Assembly (NCBI GenBank): GCA_028752905.1
Contig: JAQNBH010000132.1
Coordinates: 124,001-188,000, forward strand
Reading direction: 5' to 3'
Source of the DNA: Cladorhizidae sp. MBARI D1340-BT2
Taxonomy: Eukaryota; Porifera; Demospongiae; Poecilosclerida; Cladorhizidae
DNA: 64,000 nucleotides
The notes below the pieces were generated by a model. It did no database searches. It was not told the origin of the DNA and worked only from the letters and a program-made list of their open reading frames with translations. Of this stretch, positions 22,201-36,600 are shown piece after piece (within the stretch, counting starts at the first letter, position 1; every line of letters begins with the position of its first letter). The translations under genes and the position numbers were made by a program.

Positions 22201-25200
22201 TCTGGTGCTTCACCCAAACAAGTATTGCTAACAGCTGGTTGTAAGTAACCTTCTCTGGTGCTTCACCCAAACAAGTATTGCTAACAGCTTGTTGTAAGTA
22301 ATCTTCTCTGGTGCTTCACCCAAACAAGTATTGCTAAAGGCTGGTTGTAAGTAATCTTCTCTGGTGCTTCACCCAAACAAGTATTGCTAACAGCTGGTTG
22401 TAAGTAACCTTCTCTGGTGCTTCACCCAAACAAGTATTGCTAACAGCTGGTTGTAAGTAATCTTCTCTGGTGCTTCATCCAAACAAGTATTGCTAACAGC
22501 TGGTTGTAAGTAACCTTCTCTGGTGCTTCACCCAAACAAGTATTGCTAACAGCTGGTTGTAAGTAACATTCTCTGGTGCTTCACCCAAACAAGTATTGCT
22601 AACAGCTGGTTGTAAGTTTCCTTCTCTGGTGCTTCACCCAAACAAGTATTGCTAACAGCTGGTTGTAAGTAACCTTCTCTGGTGCTTCACCCAAACAAGT
22701 ATTGCTAACAGCTGATTGTAAGTAACCTTCTCTGGTGCTTCACCCAAACAAGTATTGCTAACAGCTGGTTGTAAGTAACCTTCTCTGGTGCTTCACCCAA
22801 ACAAGTATTGCTAACAGCTGGTTGTAAGTAACCTTCTCTGGTGCTTCACCCAAACAAGTATTGCTAACAGCTGGTTGTAAGTAACCTTCTCTGGTGCTTC
22901 ACCCAAACAAGTATTGCTAACAGCTGGTTGTAAGTAACCTTCTCTGGTGCTTCACCCAAACAAGTATTGCTAACAGCTGGTTGTAAGTAACCTTCTCTGG
23001 TGCTTCACCCAAACAAGTATTGCTAACAGCTGGTTGTAAGTAACCTTCTCTGGTGCTTCACCCAAACAAGTATTGCTAACAGCTGGTTGTAAGTAACCTT
23101 CTCTGGTGCTTCACCCAAACAAGTATTGCTAACAGCTGGTTGTAAGTAACCTTCTCTGGTGCTTCACCCAAACAAGTATTGCTAACAAGTAGCTGGTTGT
23201 AAGTAACCTTCTCTGGTGCTTCACCCAAACAAGTATTGCTAACAGCTGGTTGTAAGTAACCTTCTCTGGTGCTTCACCCAAACAAGTATTGCTAACAAGT
23301 AGCTGGTTGTAAGTAACCTTCTCTGGTGCTTCACCCAAACGAGTATTGCTAACAGCTGGTTGTAAATAACCTTCTCTGGTGCTTCACCCAAACAAGTATT
23401 GCTAACAGCTGGTTGTAAGTAACCTTCTCTGGTGCTTCACCCAAACAAGTATTGCTAACAGCTGGTTGTAAGTAACCTTCTCTGGTGCTTCACCCAAACA
23501 AGTATTGCTAACAGCTGGTTGTAAGTAACCTTCTCTGGTGCTTCAGCCAAACAAGTATTGCTAACAGCTGGTTGTAAGTAACCTTCTCTGGTGCTTCACC
23601 CAAACAAGTATTGCTAACAGCTGGTTGTAAGTAACCTTCTCTGGTGCTTCGCCCAAACAAGTATTGCTAACAGCTGGTTGTAAGTAACCTTCTCTGGTGC
23701 TTCACCCAAGTATTGCTAACAGCTGGTTGTAAGTAACCTTCTCTGGTGCTTCACCCAAACAAGTATTGCTAACAGCTGGTTGTAAGTAACCTTCTCTGGT
23801 GCTTCACCCAAACAAGTATTGCTAACAGCTGGTTGTAAGTAACCTTCTCTGGTGCTTCACCCAAACAAGTATTGCTAACAGCTGGTTGTAAGTAACCTTC
23901 TCTGGTACTTCACCCAAACAAGTATTGCTAACAGCTGGTTGTAAGTAACCTTCTCTGGTGCTTCACCCAAGTATTGCTAACAGCTGGTTGTAAGTAACCT
24001 TCTCTGGTGCTTCACCCAAACAAGTATTGCTAACAGCTGGTTGTAAGTAGAACTTCTCTGGTGCTTCACCCAAACAAGTATTGCTAACAGCTGGTTGTAA
24101 GTAACCTTCTCTGGTGCTTCACCCAAACAAGTATTGCTAACAGTTGGTTGTAAGTAACCTTCTCTGGTTCTTCATCCAAACAAGTATTGCTAACAGCTGG
24201 TTGTAAGTAACCTTCTCTGGTGCTTTACCCAAAAAAGTATTGCTAACAGCTGGTTGTAAGTAACCTTCTCTGGTGCTTCACCCAAACAAGTATTGCTAAC
24301 AGCTGGTTGTAAGTAACCTTCTCTGGTGCTTCACCCAAACAAGTATTGCTAACAGCTGGTTGTAAGTAACCTTCTCTGGTGCTTCACCCAAACTAGTATT
24401 GCTAACAGCTGGTTGTAAGTAGAACTTCTCTGGTGCTTCACCCAAACAAGTATTGCTAACAGCTGGTTGTAAGTAACCTTCTCTGGTGCTTCACCCAAAC
24501 AAGTATTGCTAACAGCTGGTTGTAAGTAACCTTCTCTGGTGCTTCACCCAAACAAGTATTGCTAACAGCTGGTTGTAAGTAACCTTCTCTGGTGCTTCAC
24601 CCTAGTATTGCTAACAGCTGGTTGTAAGTAACCTTCTCTGGTGCTTCACCCAAGTATTGCTAACAGCTGGTTGTAAGTAACCTTCTCTGGTGCTTCACCC
24701 AAACAAGTATTGCTAACAGCTGGTTGTAAGTAACCTTCTCTGGTGCTTCACCCAAACAAGTATTGCTAACAGCTGGTTGTAAGTAACCTTCTCTGGTGCT
24801 TCACCCAAACAAGTATTGCTAACAGCTGGTTGTAAGTAACCTTCTCTGGTGCTTCACCCAAACAAGTATTGCTAACAGTTGGTTGTAAGTAACCTTCTCT
24901 GGTGCTTCACCCAAACAAGTATTGCTAACAGCTGGTTGTAAGTAACCTTCTCTAGTGCTTCACCCAAACAAGTATTGCTAACAGCTGGTTGTAAGTAACC
25001 TTCTCTGGTGCTTCACCCAAACAAGTATTGCTAACAGCTGGTTGTAAGTAACCTTCTCTGGTGCTTCACCCAAACAAGTATTGCTAACAGCTGGTTGTAA
25101 GTAACCTTCTCTGGTGCTTCACCCAAACAAGTATTGCTAACAGCTGGTTGTAAGTAGAACTTCTCTGGTGCTTCACCCAAACAAGTATTGCTAACAGCTG

Positions 25201-28100
25201 GTTGTAAGTAACCTTCTCTGGTGCTTCACCCAAACAAGTATTGCTAACAGCTGGTTGTAAGTAACCTTCTCTGGTGCTTCACCCAAACAAGTATTGCTAA
25301 CAGCTGGTTGTAAGTAACTTTCTCTGGTGCTTCACCCAAACAAGTATTGCTAACAGCTGGTTGTAAGTAACCTTCTCTGGTGCTTCACCCAAACAAGTAT
25401 TGCTAACAGCTGGTTGTAAGTAATCTTCTCTGGTGCTTCACCCAAACAAGTATTGCTAACAGCTGGTTGTAAGTAACCTTCTCTGGTGCTTCACCCAAAC
25501 AAGTATTGCTAACAGCTGGTTGTAAGTAACCTTCTCTGGTGCTTCACCCAAGTATTGCTAACAGCTGGTTGTAAGTAACCTTCTCTGGTGCTTCACCCAA
25601 ACAAGTATTGCTAACAGCTGGTTGTAAGTAACCTTCTCTGGTGCTTCACCCAAGTATTGCTAACAGCTGGTTGTAAGTAACCTTCTCTGGTGCTTCACCC
25701 AAACAAGTATTGCTAACAGCTGGTTGTAAGTAATCTTCTCTGATGCTTCACCCAAACAAGTATTGCTAACAGCTGGTTGTAAGTAACCTTCTCTGGTGCT
25801 TCACCCAAACAAGTATTGCTAACAGCTGGTTGTAAGTAACCTTCTCTGGTGCTTCAGCCAAACAAGTATTGCTAACAGCTGGTTGTAAGTAACCTTCTCT
25901 GGTGCTTCACCCAAACAAGTATTGCTAACAGCTGGTTGTAAGTAACCTTCTCTGGTGCTTCACCCAAACAAGTATTGCTAACAGCTGGTTGTAAGTAACC
26001 TGCTCTGGTGCTTCACCCAAACAAGTATTGCTAACAGCTGGTTGTAAGTAACCTTCTCTGGTGCTTCACCCAAACAAGTATTGCTAACAGCTGGTTGTAA
26101 GTAACCTTCTCTGGTGCTTCAGCCAAACAAGTATTGCTAACAGCTGGTTGTAAGTAACCTTCTCTGGTGCTTCACCCAAACAAGTATTGCTAACAGCTGG
26201 TTGTAAGTAACCTTCTCTGGTGCTTCACCCAAACAAGTATTGCTAACAGCTGGTTGTAAGTAACCTTCTCTGGTGCTTCACCCAAACAAGTATTGCTAAC
26301 AGCTGGTTGTAAGTAACCTTCTCTGGTGCTTCACCCAAACAAGTATTGCTAACAGCTGGTTGTAAGTAACCTTCTCTGGTGCTTCACCCAAACAAGTATT
26401 GCTAACAGCTGGTTGTAAGTAACCTTCTCTGGTGCTTCACCCAAACAAGTATTGCTAACAGCTGGTTGTAAGTAACCTTCTCTGGTGCTTCACCCAAACA
26501 AGTATTGCTAACAGCTGGTTGTAAGTAACCTTCTCTGGTGCTTCACCCAAACAAGTATTGCTAACAGCTGGTTGTAAGTAACCTTCTCTGGTGCTTCACC
26601 CAAACAAGTATTGCTAACAGCTGGTTGTAAGTAACCTTCTCTGGTGCTTCACCCAAACAAGTATTGCTAACAGCTGGTTGTAAGTAACCTTCTCTGGTGC
26701 TTCACCCAAACAAGTATTGCTAACAGCTGGTTGTAAGTAACCTTCTCTGGTGCTTCACCCAAACAAGTATTGCTAACAGCTGGTTGTAAGTAACCTTCTC
26801 TGGTGCTTCACTCAAACAAGTATTGCTAACAAGTAGCTGGTTGTAAGTAACCTTCTCTGGTGCTTCACCCAAACAAGTATTGCTAACAGCTGGTTGTAAG
26901 TAACCTTCTCTGGTGCTTCACCCAAACAAGTATTGCTAACAGCTTGTTGTAAGTAATCTTCTCTGGTGCTTCACCCAAACAAGTATTGCTAACGGCTGGT
27001 TGTAAGTAATCTTCTCTGGTGCTTCACCCAAACAAGTATTGCTAACAGCTGGTTGTAAGTAACCTTCTCTGGTGCTTCACCCAAACAAGTATTGCTAACA
27101 GCTGGTTGTAAGTAATCTTCTCTGGTGCTTCATCCTAACAAGTATTGCTAACAGCTGGTTGTAAGTAACCTTCTCTGGTGCTTCACCCAAACAAGTATTG
27201 CTAACAGCTGGTTGTAAGTAACATTCTCTGGTGCTTCACCCAAACAAGTATTGCTAACAGCTGGTTGTAAGTAACCTTCTCTGGTGCTTCACCCAAACAA
27301 GTATTGCTAACAGCTGGTTGTAAGTAACCTTCTCTGGTGCTTCACCCAAACAAGTATTGCTAACAGCTGATTGTAAGTAACCTTCTCTGGTGCTTCACCC
27401 AAACAAGTATTGCTAACAGCTGGTTGTAAGTAACCTTCTCTGGTGCTTCACCCAAACAAGTATTGCTAACAGCTGGTTGTAAGTAACCTTCTCTGGTGCT
27501 TCACCCAAACAAGTATTGCTAACAGCTGGTTGTAAGTAACCTTCTCTGGTGCTTCACCCAAACAAGTATTGCTAACAGCTGGTTGTAAGTAACCTTCTCT
27601 GGTGCTTCACCCAAACAAGTATTGCTAACAGCTGGTTGTAAGTAACCTTCTCTGGTGCTTCACCCAAACAAGTATTGCTAACAGCTGGTTGTAAGTAACC
27701 TTCTCTGGTGCTTCAACCAAACAAGTATTGCTAACAGCTGGTTGTAAGTAACCTTCTCTGGTGCTTCACCCAAACAAGTATTGCTAACAGCTGGTTGTAA
27801 GTAACCTTCTCTGGTGCTTCACCCAAACAAGTATTGCTAACAAGTAGCTGGTTGTAAGTAACCTTCTCTGGTGCTTCACCCAAACAAGTATTGCTAACAG
27901 CTGGTTGTAAGTAACCTTCTCTGGTGCTTCACCCAAACAAGTATTGCTAACAAGTAGCTGGTTGTAAGTAACCTTCTCTGGTGCTTCACCCAAACAAGTA
28001 TTGCTAACAGCTGGTTGTAAATAACCTTCTCTGGTGCTTCACCCAAACAAGTATTGCTAACAGCTGGTTGTAAGTAACCTTCTCTGGTGCTTCACCCAAA
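19270..28100. repeat. Higher-order duplication of about 4.4-4.7 kb inside the 53-bp array
   Basis: Rare unit variants recur in the same order at near-constant offset. GTACTTCACCC is at about 19479 and 23905, AGAACTTCTC at 19621 and 24049, and GGTTCTTCATCC near 19740 and 24167. CCTGCTCTGG is at 21556 and 25999, AACATTCTCTGG near 22567 and 27221, GCTGATTGTAAG near 22711 and 27368, and GTTGTAAATAACC near 23363 and 28018. The offset grows from about 4428 to 4657 bp through gains of whole units. Copy one is about 19.3-23.4 kb and copy two about 23.7-28.1 kb. Confidence 0.85.
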
Positions 28101-28319
28101 CAAGTATTGCTAACAGCTGGTTGTAAGTAACCTTCTCTGGTGCTTCACCCAAACAAGTATTGCTAACAGCTGGTTGTAAGTAGAACTTCTCTGGTGCTTC
28201 ACCCAAACAAGTATTGCTAACAGCTGGTTGTAAGTAACCTTCTCTGGTGCTTCAGCCAAACAAGTATTGCTAACAGCTGGTTGTAAGTAACCTTCTCTGG
28301 TGCTTCACCCAAACAAGTA

Positions 28320-31300
28320 TTGCTAACAGCTTGTTGTAAGTAATCTTCTCTGGTCTTCACCCAAACAAGTATTGCTAACGGCTGGTTGTAAGTAATCTTC
28401 TCTGGTGCTTCACCCAAACAAGTATTGCTAACAGCTGGTTGTAAGTAACCTTCTCTGGTGCTTCACCCAAACAAGTATTGCTAACAGCTGGTTGTAAGTA
28501 ATCTTCTCTGGTGCTTCACCCAAACAAGTATTGCTAACAGCTGGTTGTAAGTAACCTTCTCTGGTGCTTCACCCAAACAAGTATTGCTAACAGCTGGTTG
28601 TAAGTAACCTTCTCTGGTGCTTCACCCAAACAAGTATTGCTAACAGCTGGTTGTAAGTAACCTTCTCTGGTGCTTCACCCAAACAAGTATTGCTAACAAG
28701 TAGCTGGTTGTAAGTAACCTTCTCTGGTGCTTCACCCAAACAAGTATTGCTAACAGCTGGTTGTAAGTAACCTTCTCTGGTGCTTCACCCAAACAAGTAT
28801 TGCTAACAGCTGATTGTAAGTAACCTTCTCTGGTGCCTCACCCAAACAAGTATTGCTAACAGCTGGTTGTAAGTAACCTTCTCTGGTGCTTCACCCAAAC
28901 AAGTATTGCTAACAGCTGGTTGTAAGTAACCTTCTCTGGTGCTTCACCCAAACAAGTATTGCTAACAGCTGGTTGTAAGTAACCTTCTCTGGTGCTTCAC
29001 CCAAACAAGTATTGCTAACAGCTGGTTGTAAGTAACCTTCTCTGGTGCTTCACCCAAACAAGTATTGCTAACAGCTGGTTGTAAGTAACCTTCTCTGGTG
29101 CTTCACCCAAACAAGTATTGCTAACAGCTGGTTGTAAGTAACCTTCTCTGGTGCTTCACCCAAACAAGTATTGCTAACAAGTAGCTGGTTGTAAGTAACC
29201 TTCTCTGGTGCTTCACCCAAACAAGTATTGCTAACAGCTGGTTGTAAATAACCTTCTCTGGTGCTTCACCCAAACAAGTATTGCTAACAGCTGGTTGTAA
29301 ATAATCTTCTCTGGTGCTTCACCCAAACAAGTATTGCTAACAGCTGGTTGTAAGTAACCTTCTCTGGTGCTTCACCCAAACAAGTATTGCTAACAGCTGG
29401 TTGTAAGTAACCTTCTCTGGTGCTTCACCCAAGTATTACTAACAGCTGGTTGTAAGTAACCTTCTCTGGTGCTTCACCCAAACAAGTATTGCTAACAGCT
29501 GGTTGTAAATAACCTTCTCTGGTGCTTCACCCAAACAAGTATTGCTAACAAGTAGCTGGTTGTAAGTAACCTTCTCTGGTGCTTCACCCAAACAAGTATT
29601 GCTAACAGCTGGTTGTAAGTAACCTTCTCTGGTGCTTCACCCAAACAAGTATTGCTAACAGCTGGTTGTAAGTAACCTTCTCTGGTGCTTCAGCCAAACA
29701 AGTATTGCTAACAGCTGGTTGTAAGTAACCTTCTCTGGTGCTTCACCCAAACAAGTATTGCTAACAGCTGGTTGTAAGTAACCTTCTCTGGTGCTTCACC
29801 CAAACAAGTATATATTGCTAACAGCTGGTTGTAAGTAACCTTCTCTGGTGCTTCACCCAAACAAGTATTGCTAACAGCTGGTTGTAAGTAACCTTCTCTG
29901 GTGCTTCACCCAAACAAGTATTGCTAACAGCTGGTTGTAAGAAACCTTCTCTGGTGCTTCACCCAAACAAGTATTGCTAACAGCTGGTTGTAAGTAACCT
30001 TCTCTGGTGCTTCACCCAAACAAGTATTGCTAACAGCTGGTTGTAAGTAACCTTCTCTGGTGCTTCACCCAAACAAGTATTGCTAACAGCTGGTTGTAAG
30101 TAACCTTCTCTGGTGCTTCAGCCAAACAAGTATTGCTAACAAGTAGCTGGTTGTAAGTAACCTTCTCTGGTGCTTCACCCAAACAAGTATTGCTAACAGC
30201 TGGTTGTAAGTAACCTTCTCTGGTGCTTCAGCCAAACAAGTATTGCTAACAGCTGGTTGTAAGTAACCTTCTCTGGTGCTTCACCCAAACAAGTATTGCT
30301 AACAGCTGGTTGTAAGTAACCTTCTCTGGTGCTTCACCCAAACAAGTATTGCTAACAGCTGGTTGTAAGTAACCTTCTCTGGTGCTTCACCCAAACAAGT
30401 ATTGCTAACAGCTGGTTGTAAATAACCTTCTCTGGTGCTTCACCCAAACAAGTATTGCTAACAGCTGGTTGTAAGTAATCTTCTCTGGTGCTTCACCCAA
30501 ACAAGTATTGCTAACAGCTGGTTGTAAGTAACCTTCTCTGGTGCTTCACCCAAACAAGTATTGCTAACAGCTGGTTGTAAGTAACCTTCTCTGGTGCTTC
30601 AACCAAACAAGTATTGCTAACAGCTGGTTGTAAGTAATCTTCTCTGGTGCTTCACCCAAACAAGTATTGCTAACAGCTGGTTGTAAGTAACCTTCTCTGG
30701 TGCTTCACCCAAACAAGTATTGCTAACAGCTGGTTGTAAGTAACCTTCTCTGGTGCTTCAGCCAAACAAGTATTGCTAACAGCTGGTTGTAAGTAACCTT
30801 CTCTGGTGCTTCACCCAAACAAGTATTGCTAACAGCTGGTTGTAAGTAACCTTCTCTGGTGCTTCAGCCAAACAAGTATTGCTAACAGCTGGTTGTAAGT
30901 AACCTTCTCTGGTGCTTCACCCAAACAAGTATTGCTAACAGCTGGTTGTAAGTAACCTTCTCTGGTGCTTCACCCAAACAAGTATTGCTAACAGCTGGTT
31001 GTAAGTAACCTTCTCTGGTGCTTCACCCAAACAAGTATTGCTAACAGCTGGTTGTAAGTAACCTTCTCTGGTGCTTCACCCAAACAAGTATTGCTAACAG
31101 CTGGTTGTAAGTAACCTTCTCTGGTGCTTCACCCAAACAAGTATTGCTAACAGCTGGTTGTAAGTAACCTTCTCTGGTGCTTCACCCAAACAAGTATTGC
31201 TAACAGCTGGTTGTAAGTAACCTTCTCTGGTGCTTCACCCAAACAAGTATTGCTAACAGCTGGTTGTAAGTAACCTTCTCTGGTGCTTCACCCAAACAAG

Positions 31301-33600
31301 TATTGCTAACAGCTGGTTGTAAGTAACCTTCTCTGGTGCTTCACCCAAACAAGTATTGCTAACAGCTGGTTGTAAGTAACCTTCTCTGGTGCTTCACCCA
31401 AACAAGTATTGCTAACAGCTGGTTGTAAGTAACCTTCTCTGGTGCTTCACCCAAACAAGTATTGCTAACAGCTGGTTGTAAGTAACCTTCTCTGGTGCTT
31501 CACCCAAACAAGTATTGCTAACAGCTGGTTGTAAGTAACCTTCTCTGGTGCTTCACCCAAACAAGTATTGCTAACAGCTGGTTGTAAGTAACCTTCTCTG
31601 GTGCTTCACCCAAACAAGTATTGCTAACAAGTAGCTGGTTGTAAGTAACCTTCTCTGGTGCTTCACCCAAACAAGTATTGCTAACAGCTGGTTGTAAGTA
31701 ACCTTCTCTGGTGCTTCACCCAAACAAGTATTGCTAACAGCTTGTTGTAAGTAATCTTCTCTGGTGCTTCACCCAAACAATTATTGCTAACGGCTGGTTG
31801 TAAGTAATCTTCTCTGGTGCTTCACCCAAACAAGTATTGCTAACAGCTGGTTGTAAGTAACCTTCTCTGGTGCTTCACCCAAACAAGTATTGCTAACAGC
31901 TGGTTGTAAGTAATCTTCTCTGGTGCTTCACCCAAACAAGTATTGCTAACAGCTGGTTGTAAGTAACCTCCTCTGGTGCTTCACCCAAACAAGTATTGCT
32001 AACAGCTGGTTGTAAGTAACCTTCTCTGGTGCTTCACCCAAACAAGTATTGCTAACAGCTGGTTGTAAGTAACCTTCTCTGGTGCTTCACCCAAACAAGT
32101 ATTGCTAACAGCTGGTTGTAAGTAACCTTCTCTGGTGCTTCACCCAAACAAGTATTGCTAACAGCTGATTGTAAGTAACCTTCTCTGGTGCTTCACCCAA
32201 ACAAGTATTGCTAACAGCTGGTTGTAAGTAACCTTCTCTGGTGCTTCACCCAAACAAGTATTGCTAACAGCTGGTTGTAAGTAACCTTCTCTGGTGCTTC
32301 ACCCAAACAAGTATTGCTAACAGCTGGTTGTAAGTAACCTTCTCTGGTGCTTCACCCAAACAAGTATTGCTAACAAGTAGCTGGTTGTAAGTAACCTTCT
32401 CTGGTGCTTCACCCAAACAAGTATTGCTAACAGCTGGTTGTAAGTAACCTTCTCTGGTGCTTCACCCAAACAAGTATTGCTAACAGCTGGTTGTAAGTAA
32501 CCTTCTCTGGTGCTTCACCCAAACAAGTATTGCTAACAAGTAGCTGGTTGTAAGTAACCTTCTCTGGTGCTTCACCCAAACAAGTATTGCTAACAGCTGG
32601 TTGTAAATAACCTTCTCTGGTGCTTCACCCAAACAAGTATTGCTAACAGCTGGTTGTAAATAATCTTCTCTGGTGCTTCACCCAAACAAGTATTGCTAAC
32701 AGCTGGTTGTAAGTAACCTTCTCTGGTGCTTCACCCAAACAAGTATTGCTAACAGCTGGTTGTAAGTAACCTTCTCTGGTGCTTCACCCAAGTATTACTA
32801 ACAGCTGGTTGTAAGTAACCTTCTCTGGTGCTTCACCCAAACAAGTATTGCTAACAGCTGGTTGTAAATAACCTTCTCTGGTGCTTCACCCAAACAAGTA
32901 TTGCTAACAGCTGGTTGTAAGTAACCTTCTCTGGTGCTTCACCCAAACAAGTATTGCTAACAGCTGGTTGTAAGTAACCTTCTCTGGTGCTTCACCCAAA
33001 CAAGTATTGCTAACAGCTGGTTGTAAGTAACCTTCTCTGGTGCTTCAGCCAAACAAGTATTGCTAACAGCTGGTTGTAAGTAACCTTCTCTGGTGCTTCA
33101 CCCAAACAAGTATTGCTAACAGCTGGTTGTAAGTAACCTTCTCTGGTGCTTGACCCAAACAAGTATTGCTAACAGCTGGTTGTAAGTAACCTTCTCTGGT
33201 GCTTCACCCAAACAAGTATTGCTAACAGCTGGTTGTAAGTAACCTTCTCTGGTGCTTCACCCAAACAAGTATTGCTAACAGCTGGTTGTAAGTAACCTTC
33301 TCTGGTGCTTCACCCAAACAAGTATTGCTAACAGCTGGTTGTAAGTAACCTTCTCTGGTGCTTCACCCAAACAAGTATTGCTAACAGCTGGTTGTAAGTA
33401 ACCTTCTCTGGTGCTTCACCCAAACAAGTATTGCTAACAGCTGGTTGTAAGTAACCTTCTCTGGTGCTTCAGCCAAACAAGTATTGCTAACAGCTGGTTG
33501 TAAGTAACCTTCTCTGGTGCTTCACCCAAACAAGTATTGCTAACAGCTGGTTGTAAGTAATCTTCTCTGGTGCTTCAACCAAACAAGTATTGCTAACAGC
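28320..33600. repeat. Second higher-order duplication of about 3.36 kb inside the 53-bp array
   Basis: A series of rare variants is repeated. AGCTTGTTGTAAG is near 28329 and 31740, AACGGCTGG near 28378 and 31791, and GCTGATTGTAAG near 28810 and 32165. ATAATCTTC is at 29301 and 32660, CACCCAAGTATTACTAAC at 29426 and 32785, and GCTTCAGCC near 29691 and 33046. The typical offset is about 3359 bp. The same TTGTTG/ACGGC pair also occurs near 22290 and 26942, so this block is related to the larger one. Confidence 0.75.
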
Positions 33601-36600
33601 TGGTTGTAAGTAACCTTCTCTGGTGCTTCACCCAAACAAGTATTGCTAACAGCTGGTTGTAAGTAACCTTCTCTGGTGCTTCACCCAAACAAGTATTGCT
33701 AACAGCTGGTTGTAAGTAACCTTCTCTGGTGCTTCAGCCAAACAAGTATTGCTAACAGCTGGTTGTAAGTAACCTTCTCTGGTGCTTCACCCAAACAAGT
33801 ATTGCTAACAGCTGGTTGTAAGTAACCTTCTCTGGTGCTTCACCCAAACAAGTATTGCTAACAGCTGGTTGTAAGTAACCTTCTCTGGTGCTTCACCCAA
33901 ACAAGTATTGCTAACAGCTGGTTGTAAGTAATCTTCTCTGGTGCTTCACCCAAACAAGTATTGCTAACAGCTGGTTGTAAGTAACCTTCTCTGGTGCTTC
34001 ACCCAAACAAGTATTGCTAACAGCTGGTTGTAAGTAACCTTCTCTGGTGCTTCACCCAAACAAGTATTGCTAACAGATGGTTGTAAGTAACCTTCTCTGG
34101 TGCTTCAGCCAAACAAGTATTGCTAACAGCTGGTTGTAAGTAACCTTCTCTGGTGCTTCACCCAAACAAGTATTGCTAACAGCTGGTTGTAAGTAACCTT
34201 CTCTGGTGCTTCACCCAAACAAGTATTGCTAACAGCTGGTTGTAAGTAAACTGCTCTGGTGCTTCACCCAAACAAGTATTGCTAACAGCAGGTTGTAAGT
34301 AACCTTCTCTGGTGCTTCACCCAAACAAGTATTGCTAACAGCTGGTTGTAAGTAACCTTCTCTGGTGCTTCAGCCAAACAAGTATTGCTAACAGCTGGTT
34401 GTAAGTAACCTTCTCTGGTGCTTCACCCAAACAAGTATTGCTAACAGCTGGTTGTAAGTAACCTTCTCTGGTGCTTCACCCAAACAAGTATTGCTAACAG
34501 CTGGTTGTAAGTAACCTTCTCTGGTGCTTCACCCAAACAAGTATTGCTAACAGCTGGTTGTAAGTAACCTTCTCTGGTGACAAGTATTGCTAACAGCTGG
34601 TTGTAAGTAACCTTCTCTGGTGCTTCAACCAAACAAGTATTGCTAACAGCTGGTTGTAAGTAACCTTCTCTGGTGCTTCACCCAAACAAGTATTGCTAAC
34701 AGCTGGTTGTAAGTAACCTTCTCTGGTGCTTCACCCAAACAAGTATTGCTAACAGCTGGTTGTAAGTAACCTTCTCTGGTGCTTCACCCAAACAAGTATT
34801 GCTAACAGCTGGTTGTAAGTAACCTTCTCTGGTGCTTCACCCAAACAAGTATTGCTAACAGCTGGTTGTAAGTAACCTTCTCTGGTGCTTCACCCAAACA
34901 AGTATTGCTAACAGCTGGTTGTAAGTAACCTTCTCTGGTGCTTCACCCAAACAAGTATTGCTAACAGCTGGTTGTAGGTAACCTTCTCTGGTGCTTCACC
35001 CAAACAAGTATTGCTAACAGCTGGTTGTAAGTAACCTTCTCTGGTGCTTCACCCAAACAAGTATTGCTAACAGCTGGTTGTAAGTAACCTTCTCTGGTGC
35101 TTCACCCAAACAAGTATTGCTAACAGCTGGTTGTAAGTAACCTTCTCTGGTGCTTCACCCAAACAAGTATTGCTAACAGCTGGTTGTAAGTAACCTTCTC
35201 TGGTGCTTCACCCAAACAAGTATTGCTAACAGCTGGTTGTAAGTAACCTTCTCTGGTGCTTCACCCAAACAAGTATTGCTAACAGCTGGTTGTAAGTAAC
35301 CTTCTCTGGTGCTTCACCCAAACAAGTATTGCTAACAGCTGGTTGTAAGTAACCTTCTCTGGTGCTTCACCCAAACAAGTATTGCTAACAGCTGGTTGTA
35401 AGTAACCTTCTCTGGTGCTTCACCCAAACAAGTATTGCTAACAAGTAGCTGGTTGTAAGTAACCTTCTCTGGTGCTTCACCCAAACAAGTATTGCTAACA
35501 GCTGGTTGTAAGTAACCTTCTCTGGTGCTTCACCCAAACAAGTATTGCTAACAGCTGGTTGTAAGTAACCTTCTCTGGTGCTTCACCCAAACAAGTATTG
35601 CTAACAGCTGGTTGTAAGTAACCTTCTCTGGTGCTTCACCCAAACAAGTATTGCTAACAGCTGGTTGTAAGTAACCTTCTCTGGTGCTTCACCCAAACAA
35701 GTATTGCTAACAGCTGGTTGTAAATAACCTTCTCTGGTGCTTCACCCAAACAAGTATTGCTAACAGCTGGTTGTAAGTAACCTTCTCTGGTGCTTCACCC
35801 AAACAAGTATTGCTAACAGCTGGTTGTAAGTAACCTTCTCTGGTGCTTCACCCAAACAAGTATTGCTAACAGCTGGTTGTAAGTAACCTTCTCTGGTGCT
35901 TCACCCAAACAAGTATTGCTAACAGCTGGTTGTAAGTAACCTTCTCTGGTGCTTCACCCAAACAAGTATTGCTAACAGCTGGTTGTAAGTAACCTTCTCT
36001 GGTGCTTCACCCAAACAAGTATTGCTAACAGCTGGTTGTAAGTAACCTTCTCTGGTGCTTCACCCAAACAAGTATTGCTAACAGCTGGTTGTAAGTAACC
36101 TTCTCTGGTGCTTCACCCAAACAAGTATTGCTAACAGCTGGTTGTAAGTAACCTTCTCTGGTGCTTCACCCAAACAAGTATTGCTAACAGCTGGTTGTAA
36201 GTAACCTTCTCTGGTGCTTCACCCAAACAAGTATTGCTAACAAGTAGCTGGTTGTAAGTAACCTTCTCTGGTGCTTCACCCAAACAAGTATTGCTAACAA
36301 GTAGCTGGTTGTAAGTAACCTTCTCTGGAGCTTCACCCAAACAAGTATTGCTAACAGCTGGTTGTAAGTAACCTTCTCTGGTGCTTCACCCAAACAAGTA
36401 TTGCTAACAGCTGGTTGTAAGTAACCTTCTCTGGTGCTTCACCCAAACAAGTTTTGCTAACAGCTGGTTGTAAGTAACCTTCTCTGGTGCTTCACCCAAA
36501 CAAGTATTACTAACAGCTGGTTGTAAGTAACCTTCTCTGGTGCTTCACCCAAACAAGTATTGCTAACAGCTGGTTGTAAATAACCTTCTCTGGTGCTTCA

